From assembly GCF_910592395.1 (NCBI RefSeq), contig NC_088309.1, forward strand, positions 27,964,599 to 28,028,598: DNA of 64,000 nucleotides, read 5' to 3'. Made by a program: the position numbers and the translations under genes. The DNA comes from Lineus longissimus. Lineage: Eukaryota; Nemertea; Pilidiophora; Heteronemertea; Lineidae. How positions within the stretch are numbered: the stretch's first letter is position 1; each line of letters starts with the position of its first letter. The notes beneath the pieces are model-generated. The model was not told where the DNA came from. It worked only from the letters and a program-made list of their open reading frames with translations, and did not search any database. This document shows positions 37,877 through 49,518 of this stretch, piece by piece.

Positions 37877-40800
37877 GTGAGTAATTGACAACATTTCAAT
37901 TTACCGAGTTCGTGTCTGTTATCTGGGCGCTTGGTCCCTTCGTTGCTTTAAGTATCTTACACATCTAATATGTGAGCAGTCCCCAGGGAGCAGTCTATTG
38001 TTCCCTTGGATTCTTTATTTACTATAGACTGTGTCAAATGTCTTTCCCATTGCGATGATTGCAGGTGTACTTGTACTTGGGAGTGGTAGATGAATGACAC
38101 AATGGGAAAAAGGCGTCCTAGGCCCAGTTGATCAAAACTTCCATTAGTCCAAAAGGTCCGTGGGTTGACGCCAGTCAAGTCAGTGACCTCCCTTGTTTTA
38201 AACAACCAGACCCTTTGGTCTGAAAAAGTTTGCTCGACCAGGAACTGACATTCTATCCAACATGATGGGACCCTTGTCGTTCGATCTGTCGACACGTGCA
38301 CCAGTCCGTAGCTTACATGGCAAGCACGTCGATGCTCGTGTAATCAGGTTTGAGACTCATTCCCGAAGAAGGGCTACTCGATCAGGACACTTGAGTCTAG
38401 AGATAGAGAGAAAGTTAGTTGTTGGGGCGACCCGATCCGCTTAGTAGTGCATGTATCATGTGTGTTCGTTCTCATCATGGCCAGGAAGCAAAGGAGACCA
38501 ATATTAGTCTTACTCTCGTCTGTTGCCTTTTGTTGTTTAATCAAGTTAATTGTGTTTTGCTTCCACTAATGAAACCAATGAATTATTTGATTGGATGTCC
38601 ACTCGATCTGTTGTTATGTTAGTGTTAGGTTATCTGAAGTAAAACAATTATTTCCCTATTGTAATCCGGCATGGTTCTTTAGCATCCGAAGATGTAAGTA
38701 TGTATGGTGACTGTATCCTGCAGCTGCGGTAGTCTGAGACAACCCACAGCCACAATCAGCCCTTCATGATCATGTTTTACCACTTCGCACGTTGCCTCAA
38801 AGGTTGTAGAGTTGTACGTCATGGGTGCCCAGAATATTGGTTCAGTGTCACCAAATACAATCATTACTCATCAACTGGTGTTTGACCCAGACGAAGCGCA
38901 AACACTGTTTTTGCCATAAATTGTTTTTTCCCAGAAAGATATCCGATTTGATTTGCTAAATATGTTGATGAGTGTTTGTCATGGTAATTCATGTTCTTAA
39001 TCAAGTATTCTTTTCGGAAGTCCCTGAATGCGAATAGAGTTGTTGTTCATGCAGGACAGGTCGTTTTTATTCAGTGCCTTGACCGATTCCTTGGTAAGAT
39101 GAAACAACACTGGATAAACTTTAAGTACAAATTTTTCATTGAAGAAAATAACGAACTTTTTAAACATCGCTGATAGCATGCCGTCGAGATGCATCGTATT
39201 TTAAGATTATTACATCTGGTATTAATCACCGCAATTAGAAAACATGCATCCGATAGACTGTGCTTCCCTGATGAGAAGCATTCACCTATGGACAGATGGT
39301 CGCTTGGTTTTTCTTTAAAAAACGCCTCTACTTTAAACATCTGGTGCATTATGTTTAAGAATATACTATAGAGGATGCGGGGTTTATTTTGCGAGTAGCC
39401 ATGATCTGGTGTTGCTCAGTATGAAACACCCCCTTAGGTAACTTGGGGAAACCTTGTTCACCTGGAGATGTTTCGCCGCGCTGTTTGTAACTCTATGCTT
39501 CAGGGGAAAGAAAACCTTGCTTTTTCCTTGAAGAAAGAACAGTCTGCTCATCTTATCTCTCATGTTCTTGGGCATTGATTGATGAAGTATTTTTTGGTTC
39601 TGAAGTAATTATGGCGAGTTAAAGTACATAAGGTGACGTATTTCTAAAGCACTGTTCACTTACTGTGCATTTGCCAAAGCGCTTGCGCTTCAGACACCGC
39701 GTTCCATAGATATCAAGAGCGCTTCACAACATGGGATTTTGAGCGGAAGAATCACAGTGAGTCACATAGGTCGACTTCACCTGACCGGTGTAACGGTTTT
39801 GGTTGTTTCCCATATTTCAGTGTTTCTATCGGCCTATAGATAGCTCGAGAGACAACGACTGTTGTAAAGGGAAACAGACACAAACGCTGCGTTTCTCAGC
39901 GTTCCCAAACAATGGGGGAAACTCTTAAAACGGAAATGCTTGAAAACTGTACAGCGGGTTTCGAATCCACGACCATTCGATTCAATTAGCTGCACTGAGA
40001 TTCAACCGCCAGGGTTCCCAACTTACGCAATGGCAAAGCAGTGCATTAGCAATAAAAACCGTCTCCTCTCTGAATATACTGCATTTCCTCTGCCGTCCTT
40101 TGTCTACAATATTACGATGACTGTTCACCCGCTTTGATGACGGTTTTAGCTAATACCTTCAATATTAAAAGGGTTTTAGAGTACATCACTGCTGAGGTAT
40201 TGCTGACAGTTATGCGGTCTTGACAGTTTCCTGGAGTACGGCGACATCATGATGTACATGCTTGATGTAGCTGTTCTTCTCGGCGAGCCTGGCTTCCTTG
40301 GAGAACTTAAGAGCTACCTCCATCTTGTTCGATGACTGTTCGGTATTCCGTCGACAGTTGTGAACCATCTATACATTAACCCCGTTGACACTCTCTCTTG
40401 TATCTTTAAGGAAGTCTACAGATGGGGAATATATATAATAGGGGGAAAAATTATGGTCTCCTCGTGACCGCACTCTCAGAAGTAAAGATGTACATGTACA
40501 TGCAACATGTCAACATGGTGTAATGAGCTAACACGCTTTCTAACAACCGGACTCAGTATGGTTCATCACCAGTCGATGCCTTCGTCTTTCTCTCCCCTGC
40601 GCACTATAAACAGCTGAGGTTTTTCTAGTTTCTGTCATAAGAGGGAGAAGAGTGGGTGGCGGTGACAGAACATAACAAGTTTTCAAGATGCAGGCAAAGA
40701 ATTCTTCCTGCTTGATAGAACCCGACGGTTACTAATTGACGGTTGAAGATAGTTGAAGATAATTGGCATAAAGAACCAGCCGATTTTCTGGCTGGAGCGG

Positions 40801-43800
40801 CAGAATGACTCAAGGCTAATAAATCTTCCATAAAATACCCAGCTGTGGCTAGGAATCAATCTGAGATAGATAGCGCAAGAAATAAATCAACTGCTAGTTT
40901 TCCAACCTCGCCCATAAACACTTACTGTGTAGAGCTGGTTGGTTTTTTAGTACATAATCTTAGGCCAACCTTGATATTGCTCTTGCAGACATTGGAGAGC
41001 ACTGTTACCATGGCATGCCTGTTGACATTATACAAATACATCAAGAGTTCCCAGCTAACAAGATACGACACATTTTGACCATAAACCATTTAGAAGCATT
41101 TATTGAAGTGCCATGACAGGAGATCATTGCTGTACTTTTGGCCTAAACTTATCACTCCCAGGACATAACCATGGGAAGCAAGATATAGCCACATGCATAT
41201 TGGAAGTGCAATAATTTTGACAGAGTAGCTTAACAATGGAAGAATTATCTAGGAGGTGACCGAACATTCATTAATCCCTTAATTTGTCACTCAAATTGAA
41301 ATTGACCCATTCCCGAAAATGTATTACATCAGTGGATCTACTATTGTGGCACGGATACAATATAAGGGCCTCTATTGTTCATGGAGTCAAAGGGTCTTTT
41401 ACATAGATCACGACGTAACATACGAGCAATCATTTGAATGAGGATCAGGTGAACACAATAAAATGAGTTACACCATAGAGGAGTTCCATTATGGTCACAT
41501 TTGGTTGGCTGATGAATGACTTATTCTTACGGCGGGTCATGGTTTCTCTTGTGGACTGTTGGAGAGATCATGTGTGTAGCAAATACTGCATACACTCCAC
41601 AAAAGTTTATGAAATGTTGAAAAAGACATGTATATTTAGAACCTATGTTAATGGTTGTGACAGTCAGGTACCATTCAATCCGCAGTCTGATTAGAAAATG
41701 TCAACTAACGCGTCATCTGAGTACCCTGTCTGGGGAGAGGGACAGTTACCATGGAAACCAACATATCATTCCCAAGACAATGCGTGTACTGGTAGTTGAA
41801 GTATTTTGGGCAATCCTCAAATGAAGTGTTGATGTGTTCCCTGTTGTTTAACACATTACTGTTGGCCAGGAAAGCCACCACTGCAGCCCCTTACTCTCGA
41901 GTCACCCTCAACGACATTATGGCTGTTGACTTCGTCAAAGACAACTCCGTTTCTTCATCTTAACCGATTGTCTTTTCCCATTTTAAGAGCAAATAATTAC
42001 AGTAATATAAAGGGCGACTGAGTCTCATAGCATAACCTCCACAACGAAAGGATCAACAGTCTTTTTATGACTTCAGTCCAGTATTCGACGACAAAAACCA
42101 TGATTCTGATTATCCATTCATTCGCCAGATCGTCATTTATATTACGTCGTTGCGTGGAGACCTGCAGACCGGGCCTTTTGACCACATTACCAGTTGCCCC
42201 CCTTGGCCTTATGACAACTCAAGTATGCCTTGATTTGTGTGAAAGTAATAGACATTACAAAGCGGTAACATTTCATTAGTTCGCGTCACGTCACCTCATA
42301 TATGTTCGTCATGAGCATTTCTATTTCAATCTGATTGACGGCGTGAGTGATGAATATTCGGTCAACTCCCCAATTTTGCTTCGAATGCTGAGCTGACTTG
42401 CTGATCTACCGCGTTTGGTTTCCTTGATGGTGAACGGCAAATTGGAAAGATGGCCTCGCAGATGCTTTGGTAGCGGTAGCGATTTTTGCCAATAGTTATC
42501 GGCGGCGCTTTTTAACAGAAGTAAGTAAGCGGGTATCGGAAAGATTGGTCGATAATGAAGTAACTCTTATTTATACGTGTTAACAACACGTACCGGGTAA
42601 ATCTTGTACGCCCCACGCGTATGGATCATTTCGTCCCTCAATTTTAGCAGCCACAACCGCTTGCAGCAAGTCTATTGTGATCGGTGACTGGTAATCATTG
42701 GCTTGACCATAAAACACAATTAAACGACTTCATTCCCCCTTATTCATCGACGCTCCCCTCTGTTTGAAGTATTCATCAACGCTCCCCGGTGTTCAACAGA
42801 GGTACAGATGATTACTACAACGCCAGTGCGTTTTTTCCCGCCGACTCTAGCCGGCAGCTCAGCACAGTTAATTGGGTACAACAGGTAATTGTAGTGAAAC
42901 CCCACTTCTTATATTCCCAGACGAACATCATGAAAAAGGCATTTCCGGTAGTTTGTTTCACTTGTCCGAAAGAGAATCCCAAAATAACGATTACGTCTGT
43001 CTCAGCTAACTGGTAATTTGCGTAAATGCGTAAAAAGGAGATTGTTTGCACTTGAAGCTTGGGTCTAGAGTTAATTAAGCGGTGAATGATATTGTAAACG
43101 TGTAAGCTTTTATCTTACCGGTGAACTCCTTGTCTCTCGGGCTGTTCGGTCGGACTTCTCGTCGAATACAGCAGGGTTGCGCTAATGCGGTTAGCGGTCT
43201 GAAACTTTGGGGGTTGAGGGTAGTGGTGGTGGTGGGGATTATCTAACTTCGTATTTGTTACCACTTCTATGTTTTGTAACAAACCTTAACAATCACACTG
43301 AGATGCATTTCAGCCAGACACCACAGCGAAGTCAAGTCGACGCGACGGTGGGTTCTGATCGAGGGCTAACTTTACTCAGGCTTACACCATGGTAACCGAT
43401 GTTTAACCTCTGGAAACCAAGATGTTACTATGACATTTGAGAGATAATGGCACAACGAAAGAGTGCACTTGATATCATCACTGAGAAGGGAAGGATCCTG
43501 TAGGAAGTGAACGCTTTGGGAAGGTGGTTGTGCTGTTAAAAACCCATTTCTCTCATCTTGTTCTCCGTGACTATCTAGATCCTTAAAATCGCGGCAACGC
43601 GTTGTTGGAGGATGCTGATAATGCCAATTGCGCTTGCGCCGCGGATGTCCTGCAGGAGCACATCATTTAGGTTCCACCGCAGTGGACATCATACCGGTCA
43701 TTCGTCTTCTGGAGATTGCTTAGGAAACAAGAGTCATTTCTCAGTAGTATTCAACTTTCACCGCAGCCTTCATGGTAAACACAACTCAGTGGGGTCCGTC

Positions 43801-46800
43801 TCTCAGAAATATGCAAGGAGAGAAGCGTTGCAATGAAAATATATGTGTTTATCTCAGCATTACACGTGATGGTGATATTTATGAGTCCAGCAGCGTGATT
43901 CTGGTATGTTTATTTCCTTGACGGTGGTATGATGGTAAGCAGCGGCAAACGTACTCGATGACTCCTTATTTCCTGGCTACAATCTCGTTGACCGGCCAAC
44001 CGAAGTTATTTCACCCCAGGAAGCAGATCGGCACCCGCAGATGATGTGCTGGAAAACCTCCATTAATGAATGTGGTGGTTGTGGTGTCTTCATTTTGATC
44101 ACCCCACATTCTGTGTATCACTAAACATGGTCAGTTTTTTCATCACATCCCTGTTTACCTTCAACCAGATGTGACTTTACCAGAAGACCATCTTGTCGGT
44201 TTTACGGTACTTCTGTTCGCTGTAGAGACGATTTCGTTCTGGCCACTGCCTACATCACAAGGACCAATTTGTATGTGTACACAGATAGCTGCTGCGCATG
44301 CGTGGGTTGGTGCCATCAATCTTTGTGACAGACTGCATCCTGCACGCTACTGCACGTGTTGGCCGTACAATGTAGTTCTACCAACAACATCCTTCGATGG
44401 CATGTTGGAATCCATCTTCAAAAACCCGTTGCGGATGATGTACAACATCATTAGCCTGTTTACCATAACAAAGAAATGGGGACTTGGCAAGGTTCCGATG
44501 TCTGATAAGCAGTCATTTCCAACCCTCTGTGCGGCCCGCCTCTCGTCTCATACGCCAGACATCGTTTCTCCCGTCAGTGCAATAGGTCTTTATGGAATTG
44601 CGTCGGCACCAGAAGGTTGTTAAGAAATGTTCTATGACTTCGCACCCAACCACCCTCTCGTCATACTTAGTCAGTAGATCAATGAGTTACTGACAATGTG
44701 ACACAGAAAATGGAAGCCGACGTTATTACTTTTAGGCTAAGCCAGTGAAGTTCCACCATTTGACATGTTGTTGTATTGGTCTAGCTCAAAATACGGGCAT
44801 CTGTGGAAACAAGATGGCTGATCTAGCGGCCATGTTTGATTGACGAACTGGGTCGGACGCGATCACGCTCAACCACAACATGGGTTTTGTCGACTAGGGG
44901 AAGGATTTGTGGAGGAAACACCTCTGCCAACGGGATTGCACTTATAATATGGAATCAGAATATCTGATGCCGGAGTACGTTTAGTGAGATTTGGACCACC
45001 CAAACTTGAAATGGAAAGTCTTTCAAGGAAATCAACTCATTAATGTATCTTCTACATCGTATTACCTTTTTATTATCTTGGTGAAATCGATAAGGAATTC
45101 TATCAAGTTAATAAGACGCTGGAGAGTCAGCATCAATGTCGATGGAGCTCGACTTGATACCAAGATATACCTCCTTCCATAGGCAAACCCACCTCAAGAG
45201 GCGTCAGGTATTTGGGTTAGTTCGTCAGGCAATAAATACGGAAGATATTGCCCTAGTTATCTGTCTAACTGGAATTGCTTAGGGATGTTGAACATATAAC
45301 GACCGATGATGAATGCTAACATGATAACTTATGCTATCAACTCAACAGACAGCCGTCTTTCCAGTGCTGGAGATAGTGCAACCACCAATAAAACATTGAT
45401 ACAAGGGCAAGTAAACGAAACGTTACATTCTGCCTGACGTTCTTGGTCATTTCTCTCGAATCCGGTATTCAAGAAAAAAGAATACGTCTCTATCACAGCC
45501 TACTAACACACCAGTCCCAAGCTTCAATCAAGCGTATTGTACAAAAAGACATCCATTCACAAAAACATAATGCTGATAACGCTATTTCATCTCCAACTTA
45601 ATCGCCTATCTGTGGGTTTTAGTTCCACATTTTGATAAAATTGGAACGACGGCCAAGGAAGTCGAGCAAGGAAGCGAGGATATGAAAGGTCAGCAAGGGC
45701 CTTTGACATTTCATAATCAATTCATCCCGTACTATTTCTGTGGGTGACATTTTTCAATCTGACTGTCTCAGACAGACAAACTGCGTCTTACCTTTTTCAA
45801 TTCATCTGCTGCGTAAAGTTAATTCATTTTGTAATGAAGATACTAAAGAAGACATGTATCCGTCGAAATCAGATGTTCTATATTTAGTGCCAGCCCAATG
45901 CCATACGCTCGTTCACCTTGTCCATTTGAACATTAACAATATCGAAGCAAAAATATCAAAGATAAATGTTGTCCTCAGCCTCTTGCACCCGCTAACCTAG
46001 CCATTGATCACGCCAACCGCGCCAAGCAGCATCGGGCAGGCGACACACTGGCCACACCATTATCGTTTTAGCCACTTGAACGATGAAAATATGATGTGAG
46101 AATACTAATGCTTTTTAAAAAGTAAATGTCTGATCTTGCTTATCTTGAAAAATTATGTTTGAGATCTCTCATTAGCCTCTTGGGAAAGGGAGCAAGTTAT
46201 TCTCCGAATGTACTACCATTAAGCGACGCCGTAAGGCCACGCCAATACAGATGTAGATTTCCGGGGTGTCTGTTTCAGTTCGGATGGTGATTGCAAGGGC
46301 TGTGATCTGATGGTCTGTTATCTTGATTCGACAGCCTGTCATGTCAGATTTGTTGGAAAATAGTCTCAACTGCACCAGCTAATGTTGGCTTGTTTTCTAA
46401 TCAGTCTAATAAAGATAACCTTTACCAATGAATTCACCATTGCACAACTTTTGTATCACATTTTTAAACAGTTGTTTCGTGATATAATATATACAAGGGG
46501 CAAATCGGATCACATGCGCAAATGACTCCGCCTGGCCTTTATGATAATCTTGTCGGCGTGAGTTGACAAGGCATGATTACGCGATCTGGATGATCCAGAG
46601 CCAGCGGTTCCAACGAATGGCCGGCGATCGCGGCGAGACTGAGGCGTGATCGAGTGTCTGCGCTGAGATCAAATTCTCGTTTAGGTGCTGGTCTCTCGGG
46701 ATGAGATATGGTCACGTTGCCAGGGCAAACCGCTTCCCATTGGTAAATGGACATTACGGTGGTCGTAACGGCCTGTAACGAGTGGAGAATAATCATCACG

Positions 46801-49400
46801 TTGGGAAGGGAAAAGCATCAAGGCATGTTCGATTTTGGTCGACATCCTGAGGCTTATAGTGTTTGTATCACCGGTCTCATCATTAAAGATCACCCAATCA
46901 CACGCTAGGTGCCCGGGACTAGGTATCAATACGTGAAAGACTTCAGGTTGCTTTAATTATGAATTACAGGTTCATCTCTCCTGCGCATGTGATAAAAAAT
47001 GAAATTCATTTTTTAACTGTTCCGACGCATTTTTATTATCTCAGTGTCTTGTCTTCAGTTCAGATCAGAATATGAACTGCTCGTCGATATGGGAGGGACG
47101 TTTTTGTAAACATCCTCTTTTTGTATAATCTTAATCTATCATGGTAAAACATGAACTAAGGAACGCCATCTATCTACGTGGTATTTCCGCTTCGGGGAAA
47201 GGTTCTTGTGATAAATGGCATATCAGCTGTTATCCTATATAGGAGGACTAGAACATGAGTGGGATAGGCCTAATAACAGGAGATGAACTCGCAAACGCGG
47301 ATCCTAGAGCCGGCATTTGGCGGAAGCCATCAGCACAAACTGAAGTTCATATTCTTGAATGGTTGTATCAAAACAGGAAAACATTCGTCGTGTTTTGGAG
47401 CATGGACGATGAAAAAAGTCAACGGAAGGTTTACTGTTAAAAAGAATTTGCAATTACGCTGAATCATTCCACGATAGAACATGCTTGAACACCGGTACTT
47501 TGATACCTGGAATACCATTATTCAGTTTCGATGAATGACATCGCTAAAATCACTGACAGTGATAATTTCGGTTTATAGGCCGAGTGTCCATCCAGTTCCG
47601 TTCAATAAATCAACTGTACTCGGAATGTAATTTGTTAAGTTTTCATGTAGATGACATTTAGGCCTACTGGTAAAAATTTCTGACATGATTGAACTCACTG
47701 AGTATAGTCATTTACTTAAACGATTGGCAGTTAAATGTTAGTATGATCGTTAGAATAACTCTTCACGTAAATGAATGAACTTCCGGACTAAATATTGCTC
47801 TGGACCATTCTGAATTAAACCAGTTATATCAACCATTCGGCAACTTTGGTTTGCGGGGTCAGGTGACCGTTAGCAGACGACTACAAATCCTCCTCGGCTG
47901 ATATCGAGGAGCAATCAATGAAAATATGTTAGTCACGTGTCAAGAGTGGCTAAGATTGTTCGAACATCGGACGCAGACGATAATGATGGCAATTGACAAA
48001 TTTTTCAAAGAATTCTTGTGACTCAACGCTGCACGTTATTTGCTATACTCGAGGGAATGAATAATCCGACTCGATCCATGTACCTCGGGGTGATGGGTGA
48101 TGCTGACTTTTAAAGGGACCGTGTTTGTACTTAAATATTGAGGTAAACCAGAGAGTTGATCAAGATTGTGAGAGCTATCATAACTGTCATCGTAAATAGG
48201 CGGGAGTTGGGAGGTGAACCTGGCAAATTCGTCATCCCCTATTTTCTAAACTTTACTCTGGTCAACATTCAAGGAACTCCGCATTCATTTACACTGCCAT
48301 TAGATAATGTTACACCGCTAGCTGCATCCCAACAGGAGCCAGATAATGCTTTATCTACAAAATTAGTAATTCTAACCAGTTGGTGCTACATAGCCTAGCC
48401 ACTTTGGCAACAAGTTTTAAGATAGAAAGTACAATATCTGGTTAAGTATTTTCACAATCTATACACCCAGGGCACGTAATCGCATTGTTCAGAAAACACA
48501 CTATTATCTCAGCTAATAGAGGTCCAGCCAGGTCAATAAAGAGACCATGCATTTATTACTAAAGTCAATATTAACAGAGCTGATTTGATATTTGTCGCAA
48601 AAATACTGTAGTGATAATATTTATGGAGATGAAAACCGACTAGGCATTCCTGTCAGTGTTGATGGTCTCGCCAACGTAAGATACAGGCAGTCGACCTGAT
48701 GATGCTGTCGCAGCAGTCTAACAAGGTGTCAACAACGAAATCTTTATACTTTTATCTGTTTCCTTCTTGCACAGTGCGGTCAAGGGAGAGAAGAGTGCTT
48801 ATCGCTGCTGTTCGAGTTGGCAACAATTCAGGTTGCCCCAGAATGTTGCTTTGCCAGTGGCCTTCATAATCAACATCTTCTCGGTCATTGCTCGAAGGTT
48901 ATTAAGATTGTCCAATTAACCCTGTCTTTCCAAGCTTACTGCAGAATCCAAAATTTGGTTCATCTTGCCATAGGTTGTCTCATGTTTTGCAGTCTGCTGA
49001 ATTCTTCGCCACTGTCTGTTGATATATCGTCTGTTGGCCTTATGGATCACTATGGGAACAATATTATCATATAGGTAGTGTTGTTTGCTATGAAAACCTC
49101 TCACTTGAGTAATATTTGTTACCTGCCTGCCATTTTCACTAGAATAACGTTTACTCATGCTGGGAGTGAATGTTTAAACGCACCGCCTCCACGGAGCAGG
49201 GAATTTCAAGACGACTGGGCGCGATGTTTAGGAGGCCAATTGTTGCTTAATGATTATACGGAAGGATATAGAATCTTCCAATAAAGCTTCGTCCCGCGGA
49301 TATTATCCTAAACTTTTTTCCAAATGCATCCTGCCCTACTCATCCTCAGTGACCCAACCGGAGCACATGTCATGTGACCGGCCGATCACAAAACCAGGAC
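37877..49400. other. Long stretch between the two FABP first exons
   Basis: No FABP exon 2, 3 or 4 was recognised on the plus strand. The open frames translate to random-looking sequence. Those of interest (a 150-codon frame at 44,171 and a 61-codon ATG frame at 47,255) have no recognisable domain. The only other candidate is a 52-aa minus-strand frame at 40,210, listed separately. The stretch is an intron if exon 1a belongs to the downstream gene, or otherwise intergenic. Confidence 0.5.
40210..40368 (-). CDS. Small ORF or terminal exon, 52 aa, charged helical
   Basis: A complete ATG-to-TAA frame beginning MVHNCRRN, then KMEVALKFSKEARLAEK and NSYIKHVHHDV, ending QETVKTA. Codons are GC-ending and the peptide is amphipathic and charged, more protein-like than neighbouring frames. 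It could be a small protein, or the last exon of a minus-strand gene (an AG lies just before TCATCG inside it, giving EQSSNKMEV as exon start). A TAG immediately precedes the ATG. The KME through IKHV run vaguely recalls the C-terminal helix of stathmins, but I would not assign it. No other exons were seen. Confidence 0.35.
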   Translation of the reverse strand: MVHNCRRNTEQSSNKMEVALKFSKEARLAEKNSYIKHVHHDVAVLQETVKTA

Positions 49401-49405
49401 CGGCG

Positions 49406-49411
49406 TATAAA
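49406..49411 (+). promoter_or_regulatory. TATA box of the FABP gene (promoter b)
   Basis: TATAAA in a GC-richer setting (cggcgTATAAAgcgg), about 115 bases before the start codon of exon 1b. An initiator-like tgcagtt lies about 30 bases downstream, giving a probable start near 49,436 and a 5'UTR of about 90 bases. Confidence 0.6.
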
Positions 49412-49518
49412 GCGGTTTGGCTCGGCGTGTTGTGCAGTTGAATCGATTGCTCGTGCGAGAGAGGTGGCGGACGCCTATAGGTGTGGCTATAAGTAACCCG
49501 GCATCACAGGACAGACTG

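Noticed and set aside
39950-40020. tRNA-like B box on the minus strand (GATTCGAAACC)
   Set aside because: Two mismatches to the consensus, no clear A box and no cloverleaf.
41919-41963. ATGGCTGTTGACTTCGTC resembling the start of FABP exon 1a
   Set aside because: Similarity stops after about 11 bases, the frame ends after 14 codons and there is no VGSW segment.
44171-44623. 150-codon open frame on the plus strand
   Set aside because: It begins with GTG, has no recognisable domain or splice context, and reads like random composition.
47255-47440. 61-aa ATG frame (MSGIGLITGDELAN...)
   Set aside because: It has a reasonable start, but no domain, no neighbouring exon and no compositional support, so I did not list it as a gene.
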